DNA of 64,000 nucleotides, from NCBI GenBank assembly GCA_964533495.1, contig CAZHJU010000001.1, positions 157,672 to 221,671 of the forward strand, given 5' to 3'. A program made the translations under genes and the position numbers. This DNA is from Ga0077527 sp964533495. GTDB taxonomy: Bacteria > Pseudomonadota > Gammaproteobacteria > Burkholderiales > SG8-41. The notes beneath the pieces were generated by a model. The model worked only from the letters and a program-made list of their open reading frames with translations. It was not told the DNA's origin and ran no database searches. This document shows positions 52,552-61,428 of this stretch, in pieces (the first letter of the stretch is position 1; each line of letters starts with the position of its first letter).

Positions 52552-53760
52552 TTACAGCGATTTGCGCCGGCGGCCCCCGGACAGGCGGTTGAGCTGGGCC
52601 ACCGCAAGGTCGAGACTGGCGCGATACTGCTGACGGGCGGCATCCGACCTGTCCAGCTGCTCATGCAGCCGCGCCAGTTCGAGATGCGCGGAATAGGTCG
52701 GCTCGATGGCGATGCTCGCCTCCAGATAACTCTGCGCCTTGCCCCATAACTTCTGCCGCGCGCACAGGCGTCCCAGCGCCAGCAACAGGGCGCCGTCTTC
52801 CCGATGGTCCTTCAGCCAGCGTTCCGCGCGCTCGATCTGGCGCAGGATGTCCGGTCCGCTGCATTCCCCGTACAAGGCGACCAGCCCCCCATCCCACTCC
52901 GCCTCCAGGCTGCGCTCGATCACCTCCTGCGCCTCCGCGCAGCTTCCCAGCGCATGAAATGCGGCCGCCACCGCGCCGGCAACCGCCGTATCGCGGCGAT
53001 AGGCGTCGGGTACGCGTTTCCAGGTTGCAGCCAGCGCCGCGGCATCGCCGGCATCGCGCTCGATGAGCTGGCGCCAGGCATGGCCGCGTTCGGCATTCGC
53101 CTGGTCCCTGCCGAACACTCCCCGCTTCTCCAGCTGGTCGACCAGCGCCGGCACCATATCCCACTGTCCGAGGCGCTGCCGCGCCCGCAATTCGAGGCGC
53201 AGGGACGCCGTGTGCTTCGCCGGCAGCATTGCAAGCGCGGCCAGCGCATCCTCGGGCCGCCGCTCGTCGAGCAGCATCTGCGCTTCGCTGATGGCACGCG
53301 CGGCATCGGGCTTTGCCGGATCGGCGGGCTGTTGCGCGAGATAGCCGTCCCGCCGGTCGGGGGCGCGCAGCTCGTGCGCCGCGCGCGCCGCGATGACGGC
53401 GCCGAGATCGGCCGGCTCCCCCAGCGCAACCGCGCGATTCACGTTTTTTTCCGCGCGCGCATAACTCCCGGCAAAAAAATCGCGCAAGGCCCCGATCAGC
53501 GCGCCGTGCGCGGCGGTCCTGCGCCGCTCCGCCCGGAAACGCGCGACGCGCGCCGGCAGTTCAACGGTGCTGACCAGCAGCCGGACCACCAGGTAGGCGG
53601 CGACGAAACCGGCTGCCGCGAGAATCAGCGCGAAATTGAGCGACAGTTCGACGCGGTAACCGGGCAAAGCCAGCAGCACGTAACCGGTGTTCAGGCTGGC
53701 GAGCAGGGTCAGCCCCGTCGCCAGAGCGCCCAGAATGAAAAGCCAGATCACCCAGCGCAT
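52552..53760 (-). CDS. hemY: Heme biosynthesis TPR protein HemY
   Basis: A 402-residue inner-membrane protein. Two N-terminal membrane helices (IWLFILGALATGLTLLASL and ALILAAAGFVAAYLVVRLLV) are followed by the HemY domain with ARFRAERRRTAAHGALIGALRDFFAGSYARAEKNVNRA and TPR repeats up to the C terminus. Proteobacterial HemY is distinct from the protoporphyrinogen oxidase also called HemY in Gram-positives. It closes the hemC-hemD-hemX-hemY run and is convergent with the reductase gene, seven bases apart. Confidence 0.93.
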   Translation of the reverse strand: MRWVIWLFILGALATGLTLLASLNTGYVLLALPGYRVELSLNFALILAAAGFVAAYLVVRLLVSTVELPARVARFRAERRRTAAHGALIGALRDFFAGSYARAEKNVNRAVALGEPADLGAVIAARAAHELRAPDRRDGYLAQQPADPAKPDAARAISEAQMLLDERRPEDALAALAMLPAKHTASLRLELRARQRLGQWDMVPALVDQLEKRGVFGRDQANAERGHAWRQLIERDAGDAAALAATWKRVPDAYRRDTAVAGAVAAAFHALGSCAEAQEVIERSLEAEWDGGLVALYGECSGPDILRQIERAERWLKDHREDGALLLALGRLCARQKLWGKAQSYLEASIAIEPTYSAHLELARLHEQLDRSDAARQQYRASLDLAVAQLNRLSGGRRRKSL

Positions 53761-53784
53761 GCTTTGCCTGCTCCGGTCCCGCGC

Positions 53785-54843
53785 TCAGGCCGGCGCCTTG
53801 TTGCGCGGGGGACGCAACCGGCGCAGGGCATCCAGCGTTTCGGCCAGGTCCGGAACGGCGATCTCGATCTGGGCCGCCTGCAGCCTGCGCAGCGCCACCG
53901 CGCTCGCGGCCACCGCGGCGTCGTTGACGTCGAAATGCCGCTCCAGCGCCGCCGAGGCGGCGCGCAGGTCGGCCTGGTAGCTGCGGACGTCCCGCGACAG
54001 CAACGCAAGCCGCGCGCCCAGCATCCGCAGCTTGAGATTCTCCCGCAGGAAAAACGCCTGTTCCGGCGGCAGCAGCGCGGCTTCTTCGGCACCGGTGCGC
54101 TGCACACGCACCAGCTGGCGCAATTCCTGCCAGGCTTCGCGCAACATGCGCTCCCAGGCCGGGAGCCCGGCCGGCGGTTCCGCCGGCGGCGCATCCGGCC
54201 GCGCGCGCGCATCCATCGCAAGCGGCAGGCGGTCGATGGCCGACAGGACTTCATCGATGCGCGCGGCCGTGCCGTACACGTCGGCCAGCGGCAGGGCCTT
54301 CAGCCTTTCAATGTCGCGCACGATCGCTCGCCGCAGCGTGTTGTAGCGCGGCTGCTCCATGCGCTGCAGCCGCGATTCGACATTCTCGAGTCCTATCAGC
54401 GCGGCCCGGACATTCGCCGCCACCTGCAGTTGCTGGCTGGCCAGCAGCACCGATTGCTCGATCTCGGCAAACGCCCATTCATCGCGGCTGCGCGACAATT
54501 CCTGGTACAGCGCCTCCAGCGCGATCTGCTGGCCCTGCGATTCAGCCAGCTTCGCCTCGAGCACGCCGACCTTGATCTCCGCTTCACGCAATGCGGCGGC
54601 AGCCTGGTCGGCGCGCGCGGCGGCGGCCTGGTCGCGCGCGGCCGTTTCCGCCAGCCGCTGGGCCAGCTCGCGGCGCAGGGCGTCGTCGGCGCCGCGCCCC
54701 TGGTACCACTGGAAAGCGGCAAGACCGGAAGCGCACAGGGCGACGGCCAGCGCCAGCACAGGCAGCATGGCGGTGCCGCCGGGCGCGCGCGCCGGGATCG
54801 CGGCGGCGGCGGAATCCGCTGAATTGGCGGCTGGCTCATTCAT
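53785..54843 (-). CDS. hemX: HemX protein (uroporphyrinogen III methylase-like)
   Basis: A 352-residue membrane-bound protein from ATG 54843. One membrane helix near residue 25-45 (AMLPVLALAVALCASGLAAFQWY) is followed by a long coiled coil (LAQRLAETAARDQAAAARADQAAAALREAEIKVGVLEAKLAESQGQ) and the HemX core (IEQSVLLASQQLQVAANVRAALIGLENVESRLQR). It is annotated as a methylase in databases, but no SAM site is visible; its role in heme synthesis is regulatory or structural. It follows hemD on the same strand. Confidence 0.92.
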   Translation of the reverse strand: MNEPAANSADSAAAAIPARAPGGTAMLPVLALAVALCASGLAAFQWYQGRGADDALRRELAQRLAETAARDQAAAARADQAAAALREAEIKVGVLEAKLAESQGQQIALEALYQELSRSRDEWAFAEIEQSVLLASQQLQVAANVRAALIGLENVESRLQRMEQPRYNTLRRAIVRDIERLKALPLADVYGTAARIDEVLSAIDRLPLAMDARARPDAPPAEPPAGLPAWERMLREAWQELRQLVRVQRTGAEEAALLPPEQAFFLRENLKLRMLGARLALLSRDVRSYQADLRAASAALERHFDVNDAAVAASAVALRRLQAAQIEIAVPDLAETLDALRRLRPPRNKAPA

Positions 54844-54872
54844 GCTTGGAGAATAACATGGCGACCGCACGC

Positions 54873-55649
54873 TCAAGACGCGGAGAACAGCTGCGACAGC
54901 GCGTGCACCAGCCCTTCATCGCCCGGCGCCGTTTCGATGACCCTGCCGCAGCCGAGCTCGCGCGCGGCGGCGGCAATGCGCGGGTGCGGCGCCAGCAGCG
55001 GCGTGCGCTTCAGCCATGACTGCCCGAGCTTGCCGACCATTTCAAACAGGTTGCGCAGGCCTTCACTGCTGGTGACGGTCACCGCGTCGACTTCGTTGCG
55101 CGCCCAGGCCCGCAGCAGCGGCGCGGCAGCGGCGCGCGGGCGGGCCCGCCGGTAACACTCGACGTATTCGACAGTCGCGCCGCGCGCGGTCAGGGTATCG
55201 CCCAGCAACTCGCGTCCACCGTCGCCGCGGAAAATCACCACCCGCCGGCCGGCGACCTGCTGCAGTTCCGGCAGGGCCAGCAGCCCCTCGCTGTCGAAGG
55301 CGCGCGCCGGCGCAATGACGCCGGCAATGCCGAAGCGCTTCAGTTCCTTGACGCTGCCCTTGCCGACTGCCGCGGCGCGCAGGCTTTCGGGCCATGAACG
55401 GCGCGCGGCGATCTGGTTCATCGCGCGCAGCACCGCGTTCGGGCTGATGAATATCGCCAGATCGAAACGGTCGAGGCGGCCGATCGCGCCGATCAGCGGC
55501 GCAAGATCCTTGGTGTCGAGAATCTCCAGCACCGGAAACAGGATCGGACGGCCGCCGGCGGCGCGGATCATTTCAGCCAGCGGCCCGGCCTGCGCCGCCG
55601 GGCGCGTGACCACGATGCCGCGCCCGGCGAGAGGCCCCGCCGCGGTCAT
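54873..55649 (-). CDS. hemD: Uroporphyrinogen-III synthase
   Basis: A 258-residue HemD from ATG 55649, overlapping the hemC stop as ATGA. The two-domain fold is suggested by GIVVTRPAAQAGPLAEMIRAAGGRPILFPVLEI, LAIFISPNAVLRAMNQI, VVIFRGDGGRELLGDTLTARG and TVTSSEGLRNLFEMVG. It cyclises hydroxymethylbilane to uroporphyrinogen III with D-ring inversion. The family is poorly conserved, but position after hemC makes the call secure. Confidence 0.94.
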   Translation of the reverse strand: MTAAGPLAGRGIVVTRPAAQAGPLAEMIRAAGGRPILFPVLEILDTKDLAPLIGAIGRLDRFDLAIFISPNAVLRAMNQIAARRSWPESLRAAAVGKGSVKELKRFGIAGVIAPARAFDSEGLLALPELQQVAGRRVVIFRGDGGRELLGDTLTARGATVEYVECYRRARPRAAAAPLLRAWARNEVDAVTVTSSEGLRNLFEMVGKLGQSWLKRTPLLAPHPRIAAAARELGCGRVIETAPGDEGLVHALSQLFSAS

Positions 55650-56599
55650 GTGTCCCGCGAAAGCGCGGCGAGGATGTCCGCGGCGCCGCGGCGCTTCAGG
55701 TCTTCGGCCAGCGCGATACCGAGGGTTTCCGCGTCGCCGGCCGCGCCGCCGGTTTCCCCGCGCAGGACCTGCGAGCCGTCGGGCGCGCCGACGAGGCCGC
55801 GCAGCAGCAGGCGGTCGCCGGAGATTTCGGCAAATCCGGCCAGCGGCACGTTGCAACTGCCGGCCAGTGTCCGCGAAAACGCGCGTTCGGCGATCACGCA
55901 CTGCGCGGTCGGCTGGTGCCGCAGCGGCGCCAGCAGCTCGAACAGGTCCCGGCGGTCCTCGCGGCACTCGATGCCCAGCGCCCCCTGGCCGACCGCGGGC
56001 AGGCTGGTTTCCGGCGGCAGCAGTGCCGTGATGCGCCCGGCGAGTCCCAGCCGCTTCAGTCCGGCGGCGGCGAGAATGATGGCGTCGTACTGCCCCTCGT
56101 CGAGCTTGCGCAGCCGGGTCTGCACGTTACCGCGCAACGGTTCGATGACCAGTTGCGGATGCCGCGCGCGCAACTGGCACTCGCGGCGCAGACTCGAAGT
56201 GCCGACCCGCGCGCCGGACGGCAACTGTTCCAGACCGTCGTACTTCACGGACACGAAGGCGTCGCGCGGATCGGCGCGCTCGAGGATCGCCGCGAGCGCA
56301 AATCCCGCGGGCAGGTGCATCGGCACGTCCTTCACCGAATGCACCGCGATGTCGGCGCGGCCGTCGGCCAGGGCATCCTCCAGTTCCTTGACGAACAATC
56401 CCTTGCCGCCGATTTTGGCGAGCGAGCTGCCAAGGTTGCGATCGCCCGCGGTGGTCATGCCCAGCAGGGAAACCTGCAGCTCCGGATATAATCGCCGCAG
56501 TTCCGATTGCACGTGCCGCGCCTGCCACAGGGCCAGCGCGGATTCACGGGTGGCGATCACCAGCGTTTCCGGGCGTCGCTCGGCATTCCCTTCTATCAT
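55646..56599 (-). CDS. hemC: Hydroxymethylbilane synthase (porphobilinogen deaminase)
   Basis: A 317-residue HemC from ATG 56599 (MIEGNAERRPETLVIATRESALALWQA). Motifs are GDRNLGSSLAKIGGKGLFVKELEDAL, DIAVHSVKDVPMHLP with the catalytic Asp, VGTSSLRRECQL and the dipyrromethane-cofactor Cys in RTLAGSCNVPLAGFA near 243. It polymerises four porphobilinogens. The start codon lies inside copy F of the dispersed AT-rich element. The usual algR-hemC synteny is interrupted by a thioredoxin-like gene on the other strand. Confidence 0.96.
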   Translation of the reverse strand: MIEGNAERRPETLVIATRESALALWQARHVQSELRRLYPELQVSLLGMTTAGDRNLGSSLAKIGGKGLFVKELEDALADGRADIAVHSVKDVPMHLPAGFALAAILERADPRDAFVSVKYDGLEQLPSGARVGTSSLRRECQLRARHPQLVIEPLRGNVQTRLRKLDEGQYDAIILAAAGLKRLGLAGRITALLPPETSLPAVGQGALGIECREDRRDLFELLAPLRHQPTAQCVIAERAFSRTLAGSCNVPLAGFAEISGDRLLLRGLVGAPDGSQVLRGETGGAAGDAETLGIALAEDLKRRGAADILAALSRDT

Positions 56600-56625
56600 A
56601 TTGATTTTATTGAAAATTTTTGATC
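56594..56625 (-). repeat. Dispersed AT-rich element, copy F
   Basis: On the minus strand, AAAAATTTTCAATAAAATCA followed by ATATGATA. The core 56594-56606 fits WATCAANNNNTTR with one mismatch (AATCAA-TATG-ATA). It contains the hemC ATG and, on the plus strand, two TTG codons that are the only near start codons for the thioredoxin-like gene. Confidence 0.75.
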
Positions 56626-57092
56626 GGCTCGCAGCTCTGATTGTAGCATGCGCGCTGCTCGCGGCGATCCCGGCCCATGCCCAGCTGCAAGCGGCGGATG
56701 ACCTTGCGCGCGCCGCAGGCGAAGCCAAGACGCGCGCTGCGCCGCTGCTGATCGCGTTCATGCAGCAATCCTGCCCGTACTGCGCGATGGCGCGCCGCGA
56801 TTATCTGCTTCCCCTGCAAAACGACCCGCAATGGCGCAACCGCGTGCGGATCCTCGAGATCGAGACCGACCGCAGCACACCCATGCGCGATTTTGCCGGC
56901 GCCGCCACCACCCACCGGGCGTTCGCGAAAAGCCTGGGCGTGCGCCGCGTGCCGACGCTGATCGTGTTCGATGCCGACGGCCGGCAGGCCGCGCCGCCGA
57001 TCACCGGCCTGCTGTCCGACGATTTCTACCGGCTCTACATCGAGCAGGCCATCGAGGCCGGCCTCACCCGCATGCGCGCGCCCGGACGCTGA
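56610..57092 (+). CDS. Periplasmic thioredoxin-like protein
   Basis: A 160-residue exported thioredoxin-fold protein. The signal peptide is KIFDRLAALIVACALLAAIPAHA. The redox motif is MQQSCPYCAMARRDYLLPL near residue 50 (CPYC). The cis-Pro lies in VRRVPTLIVFDADGR. It resembles SoxW/DsbE-like 'thioredoxin fold' proteins that reduce periplasmic proteins. No ATG fits the signal peptide; TTG at 56610 (or 56601) in the AT-rich element is the probable start. It lies between algR and hemC on the opposite strand to both. Confidence 0.75.
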   Translation: MKIFDRLAALIVACALLAAIPAHAQLQAADDLARAAGEAKTRAAPLLIAFMQQSCPYCAMARRDYLLPLQNDPQWRNRVRILEIETDRSTPMRDFAGAATTHRAFAKSLGVRRVPTLIVFDADGRQAAPPITGLLSDDFYRLYIEQAIEAGLTRMRAPGR

Positions 57093-57103
57093 GCGCCGGG
57101 GTT

Positions 57104-57859
57104 TCAGCGGACCAGGCCGCGCACCACGTGCTGCTGGCGCCTGCTCACGGGGATGCGCTCCTCCAGTCCGGCCAGCACGACCTGCCACGGACCCTCTGCA
57201 CCGTCCGCTGCCGCACGCTCGAAGCCGCGGATCGCCGCGCGGGCCACCAGGCAGTTGCGGTGCACGCGGACGAAGCGGTCGGGAAATTCCTGCTCAAGCT
57301 GGGTCAGCGATTCCTCGATCAGGTGCTCGCGGTCCCCGGTGCGCACCGTCACGTACTTCAGTTCGGCCCGCAGGTACAGCACGTCTTCGAGCGGGATCAG
57401 GTGCACCCTGCCGCGCTCGGCGGCGCTGAGGCAGCTGCGCGGCGCGGGCCGCATCGCGCGCAGCATTTCCGCGGCCGGCCCGGGTGCCCGCGCGCCGATC
57501 CGCGACAGCGCCTCCTGCAGCCGCGACGCCTTGATCGGCTTCAGCAGGTAATCGACGACGTGCAGGTCGAACGCCTGGATCGCGTAGGCGTCGTAGGCCG
57601 TGGTGAAGATCACCGCGGGCGGCGGCTCCAGCTTCTGCAGGTGCTGCGCGACTTCGATCCCGTCCATGCCGGGCATGCGCACGTCGAGCAGCACGACATC
57701 GGCGCCGGCCTCCGCCAGCTTCAGGGCATCGCGGCCGTTGGCGGCCTCGCCGACGATGGCCAGGGGCAGCGCCGGGTTGACGTCGGCCAGCAGGTCGCGC
57801 ATGCGGCTGCGCGCCGGCGCCTCGTCATCGACCACCAGCACGCGCAGCGGCGCGCTCAT
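57104..57859 (-). CDS. algR: LytTR response regulator, AlgR-like
   Basis: A 251-residue regulator. The receiver domain has VLVVDDEAPARSRM, phosphoacceptor Asp in VVLLDVRMPGMDG (about residue 56) and the Thr/Lys of FTTAYDAYAIQAFDLHVVDYLLKP. A C-terminal LytTR DNA-binding domain follows (YLRAELKYVTVRTGDREHLIEESLTQLEQEFPDRFVRVHRNCLV). It matches AlgR, which controls type IV pili and exopolysaccharide in Pseudomonas. It is translationally coupled to the kinase gene upstream (four-base overlap) and would suit the pilTU genes in the same window. Confidence 0.92.
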   Translation of the reverse strand: MSAPLRVLVVDDEAPARSRMRDLLADVNPALPLAIVGEAANGRDALKLAEAGADVVLLDVRMPGMDGIEVAQHLQKLEPPPAVIFTTAYDAYAIQAFDLHVVDYLLKPIKASRLQEALSRIGARAPGPAAEMLRAMRPAPRSCLSAAERGRVHLIPLEDVLYLRAELKYVTVRTGDREHLIEESLTQLEQEFPDRFVRVHRNCLVARAAIRGFERAAADGAEGPWQVVLAGLEERIPVSRRQQHVVRGLVR

Positions 57860-58872
57860 GCGGCGGCCTTTCTGTAGGGCATCACCATGCTTACCTCGTA
57901 GGTGTCTTCGCCGACCCGTGTCGTCAGCTCGGCGGCGACGTCGAAATGCAGCTGCAGGCGCTCGCGGATGTTGGCCAGCGCCATCCGGTTGCCGGCATGG
58001 TGCCCGCCACCCGCGCGGTAGGGATTGCTGAGCGCGACATGCAGGCGGTCGCCGACCGCATGGATGCGGATGCTCACCACGCCCGGCGCCTCGGCGGGCT
58101 CGATGCCGTGATAGACGGCGTTCTCCAGCAGGGGCTGCAATGCAAGGGGCGGCACCAGCGCATCGGCCGGCATGTCGTCGACATCCCATTCGACCCGCAG
58201 ACGGTCGCCGAGCCGCAGCTGCTCCAGATCCAGATACTGGCGGCAAAGCTCGAGTTCGCGCGAAATCGGCGTCAATTCGCTGTTGTCCGCCATCAGCGAG
58301 CGGAACAGCCCGGCAAGGTCCTCGAGCGCGGCCTCCGCGCGACGCGGCTCCTGCCGCACCAGCGACAACACGGCATTGATGCTGTTGAACAGGAAATGCG
58401 GCCGGATGCGCGCCTGCAGGGCCTGCAGCCGCGCCTCGGCCAGCGCGGGCGACAGCGCGCGGCCGCGCAGGTCGAAATAAACCAGCAGCATGGCCGTCGT
58501 CAGCGCGACGATCAGCAGGCGCCGCGCCAGCATCGACGGATCGGCCAGGTAGAACATTTCCGCCGCCGCATGCAGGGCGACCGCCAGCAGCAGCTCGATG
58601 CCGATGACCGCGATCGCGGCGGCGGCGTAAGGCAGCCGCCGCAGCACGTTGTTCATCATGGCAAGCGCCAGCAGGCTGAGGATCAGCAGCGGCTCCACCG
58701 CGGCGGCGTTCTCCGCGATCTGCGCCGGCCATTCGCGGAATCCGCCGACTTGGAGCAGGGACGCCAGCAGCGCCACGCCGTTCACGATCAGCAGCGTGCG
58801 CAGCAGGATTCCGGGATTGCGGAAGTCCGGCAGGGCGCCGGTGTTGGCATTATGATTTATACTCCGCGCCAT
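57856..58872 (-). CDS. algZ: AlgZ/FimS-like sensor histidine kinase
   Basis: A 338-residue membrane kinase of the LytS/AlgZ type. Four membrane segments occupy residues ~25-135. The His_kinase domain has the phosphoacceptor in RIRPHFLFNSINAVLSLV near residue 160, the N box in LVPPLALQPLLENAVYHGIEP and a G box in GNRMALANIRERLQLHF. It lacks a periplasmic sensor domain, so signals are probably sensed in the membrane. It is the partner of the adjacent AlgR-like regulator and is divergent from argH, as in Pseudomonas. Confidence 0.9.
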   Translation of the reverse strand: MARSINHNANTGALPDFRNPGILLRTLLIVNGVALLASLLQVGGFREWPAQIAENAAAVEPLLILSLLALAMMNNVLRRLPYAAAAIAVIGIELLLAVALHAAAEMFYLADPSMLARRLLIVALTTAMLLVYFDLRGRALSPALAEARLQALQARIRPHFLFNSINAVLSLVRQEPRRAEAALEDLAGLFRSLMADNSELTPISRELELCRQYLDLEQLRLGDRLRVEWDVDDMPADALVPPLALQPLLENAVYHGIEPAEAPGVVSIRIHAVGDRLHVALSNPYRAGGGHHAGNRMALANIRERLQLHFDVAAELTTRVGEDTYEVSMVMPYRKAAA

Positions 58873-58906
58873 GGCGGAATCATTCTAGCAGGGCCCACGC
58901 AAGTTC

Positions 58907-60325
58907 ATGACGGCAAAAGACAAAACAAGAAGCAGCGGCAGCAAGCCGGCCGCCGCCAAAGCGTGGTCGGGACGTTTCAGCGAACCGGTCGACGACCTCG
59001 TCAAGCGGTTCACCGCCTCGGTCGGTTTCGACCAGCGGCTGGCCGAATTCGACATCCAGGGTTCACTCGCCCACGCCCGCATGCTGCGCGCGACCGGCAT
59101 CATTTCCGCCGCCGACCTCGACGCCATCGAACGCGGGCTGGCGGCCATCGGCGAGGAAATCCGCAACGGCAGCTTTCCCTGGTCGGTCGACCTCGAAGAC
59201 GTGCACCTCAACATCGAGCGCCGACTCACCGACATGGTCGGCGACGCCGGCAAGCGACTACACACAGGGCGCTCACGCAACGACCAGGTCGCCACCGACG
59301 TGCGCCTCTACCTGCGCGCGGCGATCGATCATGTGCAGACGCTGATCAAGGGCCTGCAGCGCGCGCTGCTCGATCTCGCCGAGCGGCACGCCGACACCGT
59401 GATGCCGGGTTTCACCCATCTGCAGGTGGCGCAGCCGGTGTCCTTCGCCCACCACCTGCTCGCCTATGTCGAGATGCTGGCGCGCGATGCGCAGCGCTTC
59501 GCCGACTGCCGCAGGCGCGTCAACCGCCTGCCGCTGGGCGCGGCGGCGCTGGCCGGCACCTCCTTTCCGATCGACCGCCAGATGGTCGCCAAGGAACTGG
59601 GCTTCGACGGCGTCTGCGAAAACTCGCTCGACGCGGTGTCCGACCGCGACTTCGCCATCGAATTCGTCGCCGCCGCCGCGCTGGTGATGACTCACCTGTC
59701 GCGCTTCAGCGAGGAACTGATCCTGTGGATGAGCCCGCGTTTCGGCTTCATCGACATCGCCGACCGCTACTGCACCGGCTCCTCGATCATGCCGCAGAAA
59801 AAGAATCCGGACGTCGCCGAACTGGTGCGCGGCAAGACCGGCCGCGTCAACGGCCACCTGGTGGCGCTGCTGACGCTGATGAAGGGCCAGCCGCTGGCCT
59901 ACAACAAGGACAACCAGGAAGACAAGGAGCCGCTGCTCGACACCGTCGACACGCTGATGATGAGCCTCGCGGTGTTCGCGGGCATGGTCGGCGGCATCAC
60001 CGTCAATGCCGACAGGATGCGCGCGGCGGCCCGCGAAGGTTATGCCACCGCGACCGATCTCGCCGACTACCTGGTCAAGAAGGGCCTGCCGTTCCGCGAA
60101 GCCCACGAGGCCGTGGCGCTCGCGGTGCGTTTTGCCGAAACGCGCGGCTGCGACCTGCCGGAGCTGTCGCTGGAGGACCTGCGGCAATTTTCCCCGCTGA
60201 TCGGCAACGACGCGTTCGACGCGCTGACGCTCGAGGGATCGATGAAAAGCCGCAGCCACATCGGCGGCACCGCGCCGGCCCGCGTCAAGGCCGCCATCGC
60301 CAAGGCGCGCAAAACATTGCTGTGA
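58907..60325 (+). CDS. argH: Argininosuccinate lyase
   Basis: A 472-residue fumarase/aspartase-family lyase. The family signature GSSIMPQKKNPDVAELVRGKTGRV lies near 287-310 and contains the catalytic Ser. Other landmarks are WSGRFSEPVDDLVKRFTASV, EDVHLNIERRLTDMVGDAGKRLHTGRSRNDQVATDVRLYLR and PGFTHLQVAQPV. It cleaves argininosuccinate into arginine and fumarate. It is divergent from algZ with a 34-base gap and convergent with the LacI-family gene. Confidence 0.97.
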   Translation: MTAKDKTRSSGSKPAAAKAWSGRFSEPVDDLVKRFTASVGFDQRLAEFDIQGSLAHARMLRATGIISAADLDAIERGLAAIGEEIRNGSFPWSVDLEDVHLNIERRLTDMVGDAGKRLHTGRSRNDQVATDVRLYLRAAIDHVQTLIKGLQRALLDLAERHADTVMPGFTHLQVAQPVSFAHHLLAYVEMLARDAQRFADCRRRVNRLPLGAAALAGTSFPIDRQMVAKELGFDGVCENSLDAVSDRDFAIEFVAAAALVMTHLSRFSEELILWMSPRFGFIDIADRYCTGSSIMPQKKNPDVAELVRGKTGRVNGHLVALLTLMKGQPLAYNKDNQEDKEPLLDTVDTLMMSLAVFAGMVGGITVNADRMRAAAREGYATATDLADYLVKKGLPFREAHEAVALAVRFAETRGCDLPELSLEDLRQFSPLIGNDAFDALTLEGSMKSRSHIGGTAPARVKAAIAKARKTLL

Positions 60326-60347
60326 TTCGCGCCGACCTGACGGTTCC

Positions 60348-61376
60348 CTAGGCGGCGCGCGGCACCGCCGCGCTTTCGCGCACCACCAGTTCCGTCGGCA
60401 GCTTGCAGCGCAGGTCCACCGCCTTCCCCGCCAGCCGCATCAGCAGGTGATTGGCGGCGTAGGCTCCCAGGTCGGCGGTCGGAAACCGCACCGTGGTCAG
60501 CGCCGGCGTCATCATCGCGGCGACTTCCATGTCATCGAAACCGGTGATCGACACGTCGCCCGGCACCGCCAGCCCCTGCACGTGGCATTCGGCGATCGCG
60601 CCGATCGCCAGCACGTCGTTGCCGCAGATCACCGCCGTCGGCTTCTCGCGCGCGGCCATCACCTCGCGCAGGCCGTCGCGGCCGCCGGCATGGGTGTAGG
60701 GCTTTTCGACGACCTGCTCGGCGGACAGCGCGATGCCGCGCGCGGCCAGCGCCTGGCGCACGCCGGCCAGACGCTCCTGGGCGCGCTCGTTGTGCAGGGT
60801 GACCCCGGAAACCATCGAGAACCGGCGATGGCCGAGGTCGAGCAGGTAATTGGTGATGCGCACCGCCGCGGCGCGGTTGTCGAAACCGACGCAGGGATGG
60901 TTGCCGCTCTCGTCGAATGCCCAGGTCAGCACATAGGGCACGCCGTGCGCCTCGATCATGCGGTAGATGTCGGGATGATGCGTCGTTCCGAGCAGCACCA
61001 GGCCGTCGACGCCGCGCTCGATCAGCGTGCGCGTCACGCGCGCTTCGATGTCGGCGTCGAAATCGTGGCTGGCCAGCAGCAGCACGTAGCCGGCCGCGTC
61101 CAGCGTCCTCTGCAGCGCGTGGATGGTGTTGGCGAAAATCGCATTGTCGAGCGTCGGCACCACGGCGCCGATGGTATGGGTGCGCCGCGAAGCCAGCGCC
61201 CGCGCCGCGCCGTGCGCGACATAGCCCAGCGAACGCGCGGCCTGCTGCACGCGCTCGAGCGTGCGCGCCTTGACCTTGTGCGGCAGGGTCAGCGCGCGCG
61301 ATACGGTCGCCGTGGACACCTTGGCGAGCCGCGCGACGTCGGCCAGCCGCGCGGCCTTGCTGGCGCGGGTCTTCAC
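60348..61376 (-). CDS. LacI family transcriptional regulator
   Basis: A 342-residue LacI/GalR regulator from GTG 61376, which gives the usual length. The HTH is RLADVARLAKVSTATVSRALTLPHKVKARTLERV, followed by the hinge AARSLGYVAHGAARALASRRTHTIGAVVPTLDNAIF. The periplasmic-binding-protein-like ligand domain has DGLVLLGTTHHP and ALTTVRFPTADLGAYAANHLL. The ligand is unknown. It lies downstream of the Xsc-like gene, six bases past that gene's terminator, and a LacI-type operator lies in the Xsc-like promoter, so it probably represses that gene. Confidence 0.9.
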   Translation of the reverse strand: MKTRASKAARLADVARLAKVSTATVSRALTLPHKVKARTLERVQQAARSLGYVAHGAARALASRRTHTIGAVVPTLDNAIFANTIHALQRTLDAAGYVLLLASHDFDADIEARVTRTLIERGVDGLVLLGTTHHPDIYRMIEAHGVPYVLTWAFDESGNHPCVGFDNRAAAVRITNYLLDLGHRRFSMVSGVTLHNERAQERLAGVRQALAARGIALSAEQVVEKPYTHAGGRDGLREVMAAREKPTAVICGNDVLAIGAIAECHVQGLAVPGDVSITGFDDMEVAAMMTPALTTVRFPTADLGAYAANHLLMRLAGKAVDLRCKLPTELVVRESAAVPRAA

Positions 61377-61381
61377 CGGAG

Positions 61382-61408
61382 AAAAAAAGCCGGCGCGGGC
61401 CGGCTTTT
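61382..61408 (-). terminator. Rho-independent terminator after the Xsc-like gene
   Basis: On the minus strand, GCCGGC-ccgc-GCCGGC with flanking AA/TT pairs, followed by seven Ts. It lies 21 bases after the Xsc-like stop and just before the GTG start of the LacI-family gene. Confidence 0.88.
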
Positions 61409-61428
61409 CCGGCGCATGGACAACGCGC

